Shown here: positions 33,965 through 42,472 of the stretch, one piece after another
How the letters are laid out: each line of letters opens with the position of its first letter
Numbering within the stretch: position 1 is the stretch's first letter
From: Alphaproteobacteria bacterium
GTDB taxonomy: Bacteria > Pseudomonadota > Alphaproteobacteria > Rhodobacterales > Rhodobacteraceae
Length of the DNA stretch: 64,000 bases
Direction: 5' to 3'
Assembly (NCBI GenBank): GCA_030425145.1
Contig: JAUHVK010000006.1
Coordinates: forward strand, 1-64,000
Position numbers and translations under genes: made by a program
Notes under the pieces: generated by a model
The model's database searches: none
Told to the model about the DNA's origin: nothing
The model's input: the letters and a program-made list of their open reading frames with translations, nothing else

Positions 33965-36004
33965 ATGAAACGACTTCTACTTTCAGGCGTGGCCGTGATT
34001 GCCCTGCCGGCAGCCGCATATGCGAACTGCCCGGCAGTCACAGTCGCCGACATGCAAGGCGTCGCCGCCGGTGAATTCCCTCAGCAGTATGAATTGAGCG
34101 CCTTTCAAGAGGCTGCCGGCTGCTCCATGGAGTTCTCGGCAAACCCGGAAATCGAAGCGCTGAACGCGCAGATCAAGGGCAACCCCGATCTGCCGCCGCT
34201 GGCAGACCGTCTTCCTTCGGAACCGCTTGTCGTCGTGCCATATGACAGCGTCGGTCAATATGGCGGTGAGCTGAACGTTCTGTCCAACGCGACAGAAGCG
34301 GGCACGTCCGACTTCCTGTCGGTGCGGCACGTCAACCTCGTGCGCTATTCCGACGATCTTCAGACCATCGTTCCGAACATCGCGAAATCGTGGACATGGA
34401 ATGACGACTACACACAGCTGACATTCAAGCTGCGCGAAGGGCACAAGTGGTCCGATGGCGCACCGTTCACCAGCGCTGATGTGGCGTTCTGGCATGACAA
34501 CCTCATGCTCGATACGAATATCTTTGAGCAGCCGAAAGACTACGTCACGGTTGGCGGCGAAAAGATGACGGTTGAAACCCCTGATGCGACAACGGTGATC
34601 TTTAACCTGCCCGCACCGAAGCCGGGTCTGCTGTCCCACTTCGCGACCTCTTATGCACAAGGCTTCCAGCCCAAGCATTTCCTTGGCCAGTTCCATCCGT
34701 CGATCAACGCGGACGCAGACAGCTATGCGCAGTCGCTGGGCTTTGAGAATGGCTATGACGCGATCATGGCTTATTACGGCAACTCGGACTGGACCGACAC
34801 ACCGACACCGATGCTGTCGCGTGGCGAAATCGTCGATGGGCTGCCGAAAGCAACCGTTCCGACGCTGGAATCGCACATCTACATCACCGACACGACCGAA
34901 GGTCGGAAACTGGTGGCAAACCCCTACTTCCATCAGGTCGACACAACCGGTCAGCAGCTTCCTTACATCTCGACCCAGGACGAGCTGTACATCAACGACA
35001 ACGAGGTGCGCATCCTCAAGCTGGTGAACGGCGAGGTGGATTACAAATCGCAATCCGTCCGTCTTGAATCGGCGCCGCTGCTTCTGGAAAACCAAGAGAA
35101 GGGCAACTATTCGATCCAGTTGAAGCCGACAGTTGGTATGCCAGCATTCAGCTTCAACCTGACGTCCGAGGATGAATCCAAGCGCGCGCTGTTCAACGAT
35201 ATTCGTTTCCGTGAAGCGATGTCGGTGGCCATCAACCGCGACGAGCTGAACGAAATCGCGTATTTCGGGCAGGGCACGCCCAGCCAGATCGCACCGTTCA
35301 ACCCGGCACCTGATTTCGTTGACCCGAGCTGGGAAAGCTACAAGGCCGGATTCGATCCGGACACCGCAAAGGCGCTGCTGGATGAAATCGGCATGGTCGA
35401 TACAGACGGCGACGGTTTCCGCGAATTGCCGAATGGCGACAAGATCACGCTGAACATGCAGTTCTCGACCCAAGGCATCGCCGGTGCGGTTGTGGAACTT
35501 GTTGGTCAGAACTGGGCGGATGTCGGTGTTCAGACTCAGGTCAAAGAGGTGACGCCGGATGAATATCGCTCTGCGCAGTCTGCCAACAACCTTGATGTCG
35601 GTCTGTGGCAGTACGGTGCGCCGCTGGCGATTCACCTTGGTCTCAACAGCTTCTTCCGTCCGCCGTTCGGCACCTACTTCGAGCACCGCACAGGGATGCT
35701 CTGGGCGGAATGGCTCGATACCAATGGCGCGTCGGGCGTAGAACCGCCGGAATGGGCCAAGAAACTGGCAACAGACATCGACGCGTTCCAGTCGGCAGTT
35801 CCGGGCACGGACGAGTCCAACGAGCTGGGTGCCGGTCTTGTAGAGAACTTCGTGAGCAACCTTGTGATGATCGGCACGGTGAAAGCACCTGAACCGATCT
35901 ATGCAAGCAACAACCTCAAGAACTTCACCGAGTTCAAGACGTGGTCATATGAGTACTACCGGACCTACCCCTATCGCGCGACGCAGTGGTGGTTGGACGA
36001 GTAA
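33965..36004 (+). CDS. ABC transporter substrate-binding protein (family 5)
   Basis: This 679-aa periplasmic binding protein of the oligopeptide/nickel family 5 has a Sec signal peptide (M-K-R-L-L-L-S-G-V-A-V-I-A-L-P-A-A-A-Y-A, cleavage near residue 20). It is longer than typical DppA/OppA proteins of about 530 aa. An acidic D-T-D-G-D-G-F-R-E loop occurs around residue 480. The ATG at 33965 is preceded by AGGAGAG. It heads a five-gene importer operon preceded by a PhoB box, so its ligand is probably phosphorus-containing (for example a phosphonate or phosphate ester) rather than a peptide; that is inference from regulation and neighbours. Confidence 0.87.
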   Translation: MKRLLLSGVAVIALPAAAYANCPAVTVADMQGVAAGEFPQQYELSAFQEAAGCSMEFSANPEIEALNAQIKGNPDLPPLADRLPSEPLVVVPYDSVGQYGGELNVLSNATEAGTSDFLSVRHVNLVRYSDDLQTIVPNIAKSWTWNDDYTQLTFKLREGHKWSDGAPFTSADVAFWHDNLMLDTNIFEQPKDYVTVGGEKMTVETPDATTVIFNLPAPKPGLLSHFATSYAQGFQPKHFLGQFHPSINADADSYAQSLGFENGYDAIMAYYGNSDWTDTPTPMLSRGEIVDGLPKATVPTLESHIYITDTTEGRKLVANPYFHQVDTTGQQLPYISTQDELYINDNEVRILKLVNGEVDYKSQSVRLESAPLLLENQEKGNYSIQLKPTVGMPAFSFNLTSEDESKRALFNDIRFREAMSVAINRDELNEIAYFGQGTPSQIAPFNPAPDFVDPSWESYKAGFDPDTAKALLDEIGMVDTDGDGFRELPNGDKITLNMQFSTQGIAGAVVELVGQNWADVGVQTQVKEVTPDEYRSAQSANNLDVGLWQYGAPLAIHLGLNSFFRPPFGTYFEHRTGMLWAEWLDTNGASGVEPPEWAKKLATDIDAFQSAVPGTDESNELGAGLVENFVSNLVMIGTVKAPEPIYASNNLKNFTEFKTWSYEYYRTYPYRATQWWLDE

Positions 36005-36018
36005 TCGATTATGATCTT

Positions 36019-36046
36019 GATGTGGGCGGCCCGCGCCGCCCACATC
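36019..36046 (+). other. very stable hairpin after the binding-protein gene
   Basis: A perfect 12-bp stem GATGTGGGCGGC / GCCGCCCACATC with a four-base loop begins 15 bases after the binding-protein stop and is followed by TTTCC. It probably blocks 3' decay and limits read-through into the permease genes, giving excess binding protein. Confidence 0.7.
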
Positions 36047-36123
36047 TTTCCTCAAGAAAGACGGCGGACTGACCGACACACCGGATCAACCGGGGGCGCA
36101 GACGCCATGCAGGGGCATGCTTC

Positions 36124-37128
36124 ATGTTGAATTTTGCGCGCTTCGTGGTGACACGTGCAGTGCTTGCAATGATCACGCTGATCATTGTGTCGCTGGTCGT
36201 GTTCTCGCTCATGGAGTTGGTGCCCGGCGATTGTGCCGAGCGATATCTCGCGTTCAAGAATACCCAAGGGTCGGGGATCTCCGCCGCAGATATTGAAAGC
36301 GAGCGTATCCGACTTGGTCTGGACCGGCCGTTTCTTGAGCGCTGGGGCAAATGGATCATCAATGCGTTTCAAGGCGAATTCGGTGACAGCTGTATCCTGC
36401 GCGTTGATATTGCGCAGCTGCTCGGAGACAAGTTCTGGATTTCGCTTGGGCTCTGCCTTGCGTCCCTGATGCTGGCCTATGCCATCGCGTTGCCTGTCGG
36501 GATCATCGCCGCGGCATCGGACAATGCGATCCTGAATAACTCGCTGCGCTTGTTCAGCTATCTGGGCCTTGCCATGCCGAACTTCCTACTGGCGCTGATG
36601 ATCATGCTGTTCTCGACGGTCTATTTCGGCGACACGCTGACGGGGCTGTTTTCCGCCCAATATCGGGATGCGCCATGGAGCGTGGACCGTGTGTTGGACT
36701 TGCTCAGCAATGCATGGCTACCGATCTTTATCCTTGGCTGGTCGGCGACCGCGTTTGCATTGCAAACGGTGCGGGCGTTGATGTCGGACGAGATCGGCAA
36801 GCTCTATGTGACCGCTGCGTCTGCACGTGGTGTGCATGGGCGCAAGCTGCTGTGGAATTACCCGGCGCGTCATGCTCTTGGCCCGATCGTCAACAGCCTT
36901 GGCTTTGACCTCAACCGTATCTTCAACGAGCTTCCCATCGTTGCACTCATCCTGACGCTCACCGAAGCCGGGTCGCTTTTGATCGAGGCACTGGCGCGGT
37001 CGAACGATCAGCAGTTGGCCGGAGCCATCATCTTCCTACTGACCGCGTCCATCGTGACGCTGAACTTCCTGACGGACGTGTTGCTGGCGGTGCTTGATCC
37101 GCGCGTTCGCAAGAGCATCGTGAGGTGA
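36124..37128 (+). CDS. ABC transporter permease (DppB/OppB type)
   Basis: This 334-aa inner-membrane protein has six predicted helices. The first helix and following loop match the DppB type (V-F-S-L-M-E-L-V-P-G-D). The cytoplasmic coupling (EAA-like) loop lies around A-A-S-A-R-G-V-H-G-R-K near residue 235. It pairs with the next gene to form the transmembrane pore. An AGGGG site precedes the ATG. Confidence 0.88.
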   Translation: MLNFARFVVTRAVLAMITLIIVSLVVFSLMELVPGDCAERYLAFKNTQGSGISAADIESERIRLGLDRPFLERWGKWIINAFQGEFGDSCILRVDIAQLLGDKFWISLGLCLASLMLAYAIALPVGIIAAASDNAILNNSLRLFSYLGLAMPNFLLALMIMLFSTVYFGDTLTGLFSAQYRDAPWSVDRVLDLLSNAWLPIFILGWSATAFALQTVRALMSDEIGKLYVTAASARGVHGRKLLWNYPARHALGPIVNSLGFDLNRIFNELPIVALILTLTEAGSLLIEALARSNDQQLAGAIIFLLTASIVTLNFLTDVLLAVLDPRVRKSIVR

Positions 37129-37132
37129 CGCC

Positions 37133-38332
37133 ATGACGACGACACCCGATCCCATGAAGCCGAATATGGCTGAGACCACTGGTCCGCATGTTCAGATTGT
37201 CGAAACCGAAGATGCGGTAGAGCGCCGCTCTAAAGAGGCGTATTTCACCGCCTCACAGGGCCAGTTGATCTGGGCGCGGTTCAAGAAGCAGCGCGCGGCT
37301 ATGATCGCCGCGAGCGTGCTGCTGTTCCTCGTTCTGTCGGGCATCTTTGCGCCCTTCCTGTCGCCCTACAATCCGACGATTGCGGGCAAGAACGACGAAT
37401 ACACCAATGGCGCGCCGCAGATCCCGATGTTCTGTGATGTGAATGGCTGTTCGATCCGCCCGTTCGTCCATGCGGTCGAACGCGAGCGTTCAATGGCCAC
37501 GAATTTCCGTTGGGTGACGAAGATCAACGAAGACGAGCGTCAATACATCCATTTCTTCGTGGAAGGATGGGAGTATAAACTGTTCGGTTTCATCCCGATG
37601 GACACGCATCTTTTCGGCGCACCGGACGGGTTTGTGCATGTCTTTGGAACCGATGACGCCGGCAAGGACATCTTTTCCCGCACGTTCCACGCCATCTGGA
37701 CCTCGCTTCAGGTCGGCACCATTGGTGTATTGATCGCCTTTGTGCTCGCCCTCGTGATCGGCGGGGTGTCGGGGTATTACGGAGGTTGGATCGACTCTGT
37801 CTTACAGATGATCACCGATGCTGTTCGAACGGTGCCCGCGATCCCGCTTTTCATGGCGGTGGCGGCGTTCATGCCGCCGGAATTGTCGGCTGAAGAACGG
37901 TTCTTCTACATATCGCTCATTCTCGGCCTGATCGGATGGCCAACTCTGGCGCGGCGGGTGCGGACACACCTGTTGACAGAGCGGAACCAGGAATACGTGC
38001 TGGCGGCACAGCTGTGCGGTGCGTCTTCCGGCCATGTGATCCGGCGTCACCTTCTGCCGAGTTTCACCAGCTACATCATCGTCGATCTGGTGATCTCGTT
38101 CCCTTACATGGTGCTGTCGGAAACTGCGCTGTCCTTCATCGGTCTTGGCCTCAAGGATCCGGTGAACAGCCTTGGCGTCATGCTTCAGAATGTGACCAGC
38201 GCCGACGTGCTTCTCAACTACCAATGGTACTTCATCCCGGTGATCTTTTTCATCGCACTGGTGATGGCGTTCGTGTTCGTCGGCGACGGCTTGCGCGACG
38301 CGGCAGACCCCTATTCGGATAATAACAAATGA
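37133..38332 (+). CDS. ABC transporter permease (DppC/OppC type) with extra periplasmic loop
   Basis: This 399-aa protein is longer than ordinary DppC proteins of about 300 aa. After the first helix (residues 55-80) there is a hydrophilic insert of roughly 90 residues, up to about residue 160, predicted periplasmic. The standard core with G-T-D-D-A-G-K-D-I-F-S-R and five more helices follows. The insert contains a cysteine pair, C-D-V-N-G-C. It begins five bases after the DppB-type gene and overlaps the next ATPase gene by four bases. Similar long loops occur in YejE-type permeases. Confidence 0.86.
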   Translation: MTTTPDPMKPNMAETTGPHVQIVETEDAVERRSKEAYFTASQGQLIWARFKKQRAAMIAASVLLFLVLSGIFAPFLSPYNPTIAGKNDEYTNGAPQIPMFCDVNGCSIRPFVHAVERERSMATNFRWVTKINEDERQYIHFFVEGWEYKLFGFIPMDTHLFGAPDGFVHVFGTDDAGKDIFSRTFHAIWTSLQVGTIGVLIAFVLALVIGGVSGYYGGWIDSVLQMITDAVRTVPAIPLFMAVAAFMPPELSAEERFFYISLILGLIGWPTLARRVRTHLLTERNQEYVLAAQLCGASSGHVIRRHLLPSFTSYIIVDLVISFPYMVLSETALSFIGLGLKDPVNSLGVMLQNVTSADVLLNYQWYFIPVIFFIALVMAFVFVGDGLRDAADPYSDNNK

Positions 38333-39324
38333 CGGCTCTGATCGACGTAAAGAACCTGACACTCAAGTTCCGCACCGATGAGGGGCTGATTACCGCTGTC
38401 GACAATGTCAGCTTCTCGCTCAACAAAGGCGAGGTGATGGGGCTTGTGGGGGAGTCCGGTTCGGGCAAGTCCGTGACGGCCAAGGCTCTGATGCACCTGA
38501 ACGCTAAGAATGCCGTCTATACGCCGGAAAGCAAGATCACCCTGCATACCGACAAGGGGCCGGTGGACGTGTTGTCCTTGCGCACGCCTCGCGAGTTGAA
38601 CATCGTGCGCGGCGGGGCGGTGTCGATGATTTTCCAAGAGCCGATGGCCAGCTTTGCGCCTGCGATCACAATCGGCAAACAGATGGTCGAGCAGCTTCAA
38701 CTGCATGGCGACTATACCTGGGACAAGGCCAAGCGCTGGTCGATTGAGATGCTGGATCGCGTTGGCATCTCGGATGCCGGCAAGCGGTTCGATCAATACG
38801 CGTTCGAACTGTCGGGCGGGATGCGCCAACGCGCCATGATCGCAATGGCGCTATCGACACAGCCGAAGCTGCTGATCGCAGATGAACCGACAACGGCCCT
38901 TGATGTGACCATTCAGGCGCAGGTGATCGACCTGATGAAAGACCTCGTGGCGGAATTCCACATGGGGATCGTTTTCATCACACATGACCTTGGCGTAGTG
39001 GCGCAGACCGCCGACAAGGTGAATGTGATGTATCTGGGGCGGATGATCGAGGAAGGGCCGGTGCGCGAAGTCATCCGCAATCCGAAACACCCCTACACCC
39101 AGGGTCTGTTGGCGGCGCTGCCGAAACTCGAAGACCTCAATGCTCCGCTGACCCCGGTTCCTGGCGACATTCCATCGCCGCTTGAACGGCCCTCAGGCTG
39201 TGTATTCCATACCCGCTGTTCCAAAGTTGTGGGTGACGTTTGCAAGAGCGTTGATCCTCAGGATCGCCGCATTGACGCGACCCACAAGGTGGCCTGCCAT
39301 ATCTACGACGAGGTGCCGGCATGA
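38329..39324 (+). CDS. ABC transporter ATP-binding protein (DppD type)
   Basis: This 331-aa ATPase has Walker A G-E-S-G-S-G-K-S near residue 45, signature L-S-G-G-M-R-Q-R near residue 162, Walker B L-L-I-A-D-E-P and the C-terminal oligopeptide-transporter extension with C-V-F-H-T-R-C. It energises import together with the next gene. ATGA overlaps occur at both ends of the gene. Confidence 0.93.
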   Translation: MTALIDVKNLTLKFRTDEGLITAVDNVSFSLNKGEVMGLVGESGSGKSVTAKALMHLNAKNAVYTPESKITLHTDKGPVDVLSLRTPRELNIVRGGAVSMIFQEPMASFAPAITIGKQMVEQLQLHGDYTWDKAKRWSIEMLDRVGISDAGKRFDQYAFELSGGMRQRAMIAMALSTQPKLLIADEPTTALDVTIQAQVIDLMKDLVAEFHMGIVFITHDLGVVAQTADKVNVMYLGRMIEEGPVREVIRNPKHPYTQGLLAALPKLEDLNAPLTPVPGDIPSPLERPSGCVFHTRCSKVVGDVCKSVDPQDRRIDATHKVACHIYDEVPA

Positions 39325-40322
39325 GTGATGTTCTGATCCGTGCCAAAGGGCTGTCTGTCGGTTTCCCGATTGGTGGTGGGCTGTTCAATAAGCAAGTTCT
39401 CAAAGCGGTGGACAATGTATCCCTCGACATTGAAAAGGGGTCGTTCTTCGGGCTGGTCGGTGAAAGCGGGTCCGGCAAGACCACCTTGGGGCGCGCGCTG
39501 CTCAAGGCGGCGCCGATCACGGCTGGCGGAGCACATTACAGCGACGGAGAGGTCGACTACGATCTCGAGAAGATTTCGAAAGAGCAGCTCAAGGACTACC
39601 GCAAGCGGGCGCAATTGATCTTTCAGGATCCCTATGCCGCGCTCAGCCCGCGCATGACCGTGCGGGATATCATCGCTGAACCGCTCGAGGTGATGAAGCT
39701 GACGAAGAGTCGGCAGGAAACCGACGCCCGCGTGCGCGAGATCGCGGCGAAATGCCGGTTGAACCTCGAACACTTGCGGCGCTTTCCACACGCATTCTCG
39801 GGTGGCCAGCGCCAGCGCATTTCGATTGCCCGCGCGCTAGTGTCGGCGCCCAAATTCATCGTGGCAGACGAAAGCGTTGCTGCGCTCGACGTGTCCATTC
39901 AGGCAGACGTGCTGAACCTGCTCAAGCAGATTCAGTCGGACATGGGCCTGACCTTTCTGTTCATCAGCCATGACCTGTCGGTGGTGGCGCATACCTGCGA
40001 CCACGTTGCGGTCATGTATCTGGGTAGACTGGTGGAAACGGCACCGACGCGCAAACTCTTTGCGGCGCCGCGACACCCCTACACCAAGGCGCTCTTCTCG
40101 GCGATTCCGTCTCTGGACCCTGACGATCGCGGGGCTGCGCAAAAGCTGAAAGGCGAAATCCCGTCCCCGACAAATCAGCCGTCGGGATGCAAGTTCCACA
40201 CCCGTTGCCCGTTTGCGGTTGATCACTGCAAACAGGTGGAGCCGAAGCTGGAAACCGATGGGTCTGGGCATGATGTGGCTTGCCATCGCTGGAAAGAATT
40301 GATGGCACCAGAGGCGGCGTAA
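39321..40322 (+). CDS. ABC transporter ATP-binding protein (DppF type)
   Basis: This 333-aa ATPase partner has Walker A G-E-S-G-S-G-K-T near residue 50, signature F-S-G-G-Q-R-Q-R and a C-terminal C-K-F-H-T-R-C-P-F motif. The Walker B reads V-A-D-E-S-V-A-A-L-D, with serine where proline is usual; the catalytic glutamate is present, so activity is expected. Last gene of the importer operon; its stop directly abuts the convergent acyltransferase-like gene with no space for a separate terminator. Confidence 0.92.
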   Translation: MSDVLIRAKGLSVGFPIGGGLFNKQVLKAVDNVSLDIEKGSFFGLVGESGSGKTTLGRALLKAAPITAGGAHYSDGEVDYDLEKISKEQLKDYRKRAQLIFQDPYAALSPRMTVRDIIAEPLEVMKLTKSRQETDARVREIAAKCRLNLEHLRRFPHAFSGGQRQRISIARALVSAPKFIVADESVAALDVSIQADVLNLLKQIQSDMGLTFLFISHDLSVVAHTCDHVAVMYLGRLVETAPTRKLFAAPRHPYTKALFSAIPSLDPDDRGAAQKLKGEIPSPTNQPSGCKFHTRCPFAVDHCKQVEPKLETDGSGHDVACHRWKELMAPEAA

Positions 40323-42347
40323 TCAGCTATCGAGGAACCTGCGATACGGCGTGTGTGTCAGCGCGCGTTTGAGATCGGTCGCGAGGATCGGAGCCAGCGA
40401 CAACGCCCCTGTCGGGCTAAGCCGCGTCGACGAAATATAGTCGCTCGACAATCCGCCCCGCGCGTCACAGCGGGTTTCCGAACAGAACGCTGACCACGTG
40501 TCCACGTATGTCAGTTTGCCGGTTACGGCGAAGGTGCGGAACAGGTCGTCAACATCGGCATGAAGGTTCTGTGCCGTTGTCGCTGGGACGGATATCGCGA
40601 GGTCGGGCATCCCCATATAAAGGCTTGCGCCTGGCAGACTTGATCGCGCAGCAAGTTCCGCATCGAACCTCGGTTGTGCAGGAGCCTGGCGAAGTACGGA
40701 CACACGCAACCCGCGATCTGTCAGGGATTGAAGGGTGTTTTCTATAGCCTCGGCGATATAGGTCGATTGCCGCATGACATCAAAGGGGCTTCCATCCAAA
40801 GGCCCGATCCGCACTTTCGGGCGCATCCGCAATTCAGCATGGTCAATGTTCAGATAATACGCCCAATCCGCCACGAGGGTGACTTGCCTAAGGGATTTCA
40901 GATGCGGCAGGGCTTGCACCACCTGCGCCGACTGACGGTCGCATTCCTGCCCCGACACGTGAAATCCTGCGGGAAACCGGCTTTGCAGCCCATCAAGCGG
41001 AACGCAGTTCGGCTGTGCGATCAGGATCGTCGGAACATTCGCCCGGCGTGCGGCCTCCGCGAACCCTACGCGGATTGAATCAAGTTGATGGTCACCCCAG
41101 ACCAAGACCGCTGGTGGCCCCTCTGGGCCAAATTTACACACCTCGAGGCCGGCGAGGGGGCCTTCGGACATGCGCGGGCAGTTGAAAACCGGTTGATCCG
41201 CTTCCAAGGCGTGGAGATAGGCCTGTGCCGCATCAGGGAAACGGACTTTTGCTCCTTGGGTCGTCAGGCCGATTGCCCCATTGATCAGGAGAATGGTGGC
41301 CACAATGCCACTGACTACAAACTGGTGTGTGCCACTACGCTGTTCCACGTGTTGCCAGATCAACCAGGAGAAAATGGAGAACAGGAGGCATGGCATCAGC
41401 AATAAGACGAGATCGAGCTGGGAGTGCTCAGATAAGCTGAGACCAGCGTTTAGCTTTAACAGTGGAACAGCCCAAAGGAAGGTGTGAAGCACCATCCCGC
41501 TCCAGCGTCTGCGTGAAGCCGAGAGCTTACTTTTTCCAGCGTGCGGGCGGCTGCCGAGATACAGAAATGCCAATCCGAACGCCACAAGCGCCCGCGACAA
41601 TACAGTGTCGCCATAGGCGGTTATAGCCAGCACGCCGGCGACGACGTTGATGACACCGATCAAAGTTGCGAAGTCGAGAACGCGAAACCTGTTGATGATG
41701 ATGAACGGGATCGCGCCAAACAGAAACGCCCATAACCCCCCAATAGGAAGGCGTTGAACCATTGGTGTGTTGATCAGAGACAGGACGAGAGACACTGCCG
41801 CGAGGCCACCCAACGCCAGAAGAAGCCGTATCGTGTTCTGAGCTAGCAGGCGGTACAGCACCGTAAGGATCAGCCCACATTGCGCGATAAGGGCCGGTAA
41901 CCAGAGATGATCGAAAAGCCCGTCGAACCGCATCCCCGTGTCGATCGGGAAAAACACCTGTCCGATATTGGTGGTGAAAGTCGCGGCAAGTAGCAGCCCA
42001 TGACCAAGGTTTTTGTATTCCCAAGGCAGGAACACGAACCAGCCAACAGCGAACAACAGCAGCGCGCAGCACATCACACCGATCAAGTATGCCTGCAAAA
42101 CGCAGATGACTTGGGATTTGAAGATTTCGGAGCCACGGATCAGTTGATTGGCGCACCACCCGCCGCAGAATACGAGGATGATATCCTTGGCAAAGGCGTC
42201 CGCTCCGACTTGCCCAGCGCCCAAAGCTGCCAGCACAAACGCGATGCCCGTCACTGCAAGAAGGAATTGCCGAACTTCGGAGCGTGTCGATTCCGAGTCT
42301 TTGAACACAAAGACATTGGAAAGGATATGGCTCGGGCGCGTTGGCAC
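40323..42347 (-). CDS. acyltransferase-3/SGNH-type membrane protein with degenerate active sites
   Basis: This 674-aa protein has about ten transmembrane helices (to residue 365) followed by a soluble domain of some 300 residues, the layout of OafA/OatA-like O-acetyltransferases. The expected catalytic features are absent. The first helix lacks the F-H histidine, and the L-H-T-W-S-L-x-x-E-x-Q-F region is replaced by F-D-H-L-W-L-P-A-L-I. In the SGNH-like domain the G-D-S-H block reads G-D-H-Q (418-421), and the C-terminal D-x-x-H-L-S reads S-S-T-R-L-S. It neighbours a glycosyltransferase and a Wzy-like gene. It may be a pseudoenzyme or a very divergent family; the assignment rests on topology and weak similarity. 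Confidence 0.6.
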   Translation of the reverse strand: MPTRPSHILSNVFVFKDSESTRSEVRQFLLAVTGIAFVLAALGAGQVGADAFAKDIILVFCGGWCANQLIRGSEIFKSQVICVLQAYLIGVMCCALLLFAVGWFVFLPWEYKNLGHGLLLAATFTTNIGQVFFPIDTGMRFDGLFDHLWLPALIAQCGLILTVLYRLLAQNTIRLLLALGGLAAVSLVLSLINTPMVQRLPIGGLWAFLFGAIPFIIINRFRVLDFATLIGVINVVAGVLAITAYGDTVLSRALVAFGLAFLYLGSRPHAGKSKLSASRRRWSGMVLHTFLWAVPLLKLNAGLSLSEHSQLDLVLLLMPCLLFSIFSWLIWQHVEQRSGTHQFVVSGIVATILLINGAIGLTTQGAKVRFPDAAQAYLHALEADQPVFNCPRMSEGPLAGLEVCKFGPEGPPAVLVWGDHQLDSIRVGFAEAARRANVPTILIAQPNCVPLDGLQSRFPAGFHVSGQECDRQSAQVVQALPHLKSLRQVTLVADWAYYLNIDHAELRMRPKVRIGPLDGSPFDVMRQSTYIAEAIENTLQSLTDRGLRVSVLRQAPAQPRFDAELAARSSLPGASLYMGMPDLAISVPATTAQNLHADVDDLFRTFAVTGKLTYVDTWSAFCSETRCDARGGLSSDYISSTRLSPTGALSLAPILATDLKRALTHTPYRRFLDS

Positions 42348-42401
42348 GGTTGGACTCTCTAGCAGCTACGGCCCCCACCGTTGGGTAGTAATACTCTCGC
42401 G

Positions 42402-42464
42402 GTTGCCCCTGGGGCAACGGACAATTGGGAAACAGTGTGTTGTGATCTTCCGGGAACTGTTTCC
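42402..42464. repeat. two inverted repeats between the GT4 and acyltransferase-like genes
   Basis: The 125-bp gap holds GTTGCCCC-T-GGGGCAAC (42402-42418) and a longer pair GGAAACAGT (42428-42436) with ACTGTTTCC (42456-42464) around 19 bases. Neither is followed by a T-run in the direction of transcription. They may act as a processing or termination site after the glycosyltransferase gene, or as a regulator site for the next gene. Confidence 0.45.
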
Positions 42465-42472
42465 GATCCGGG

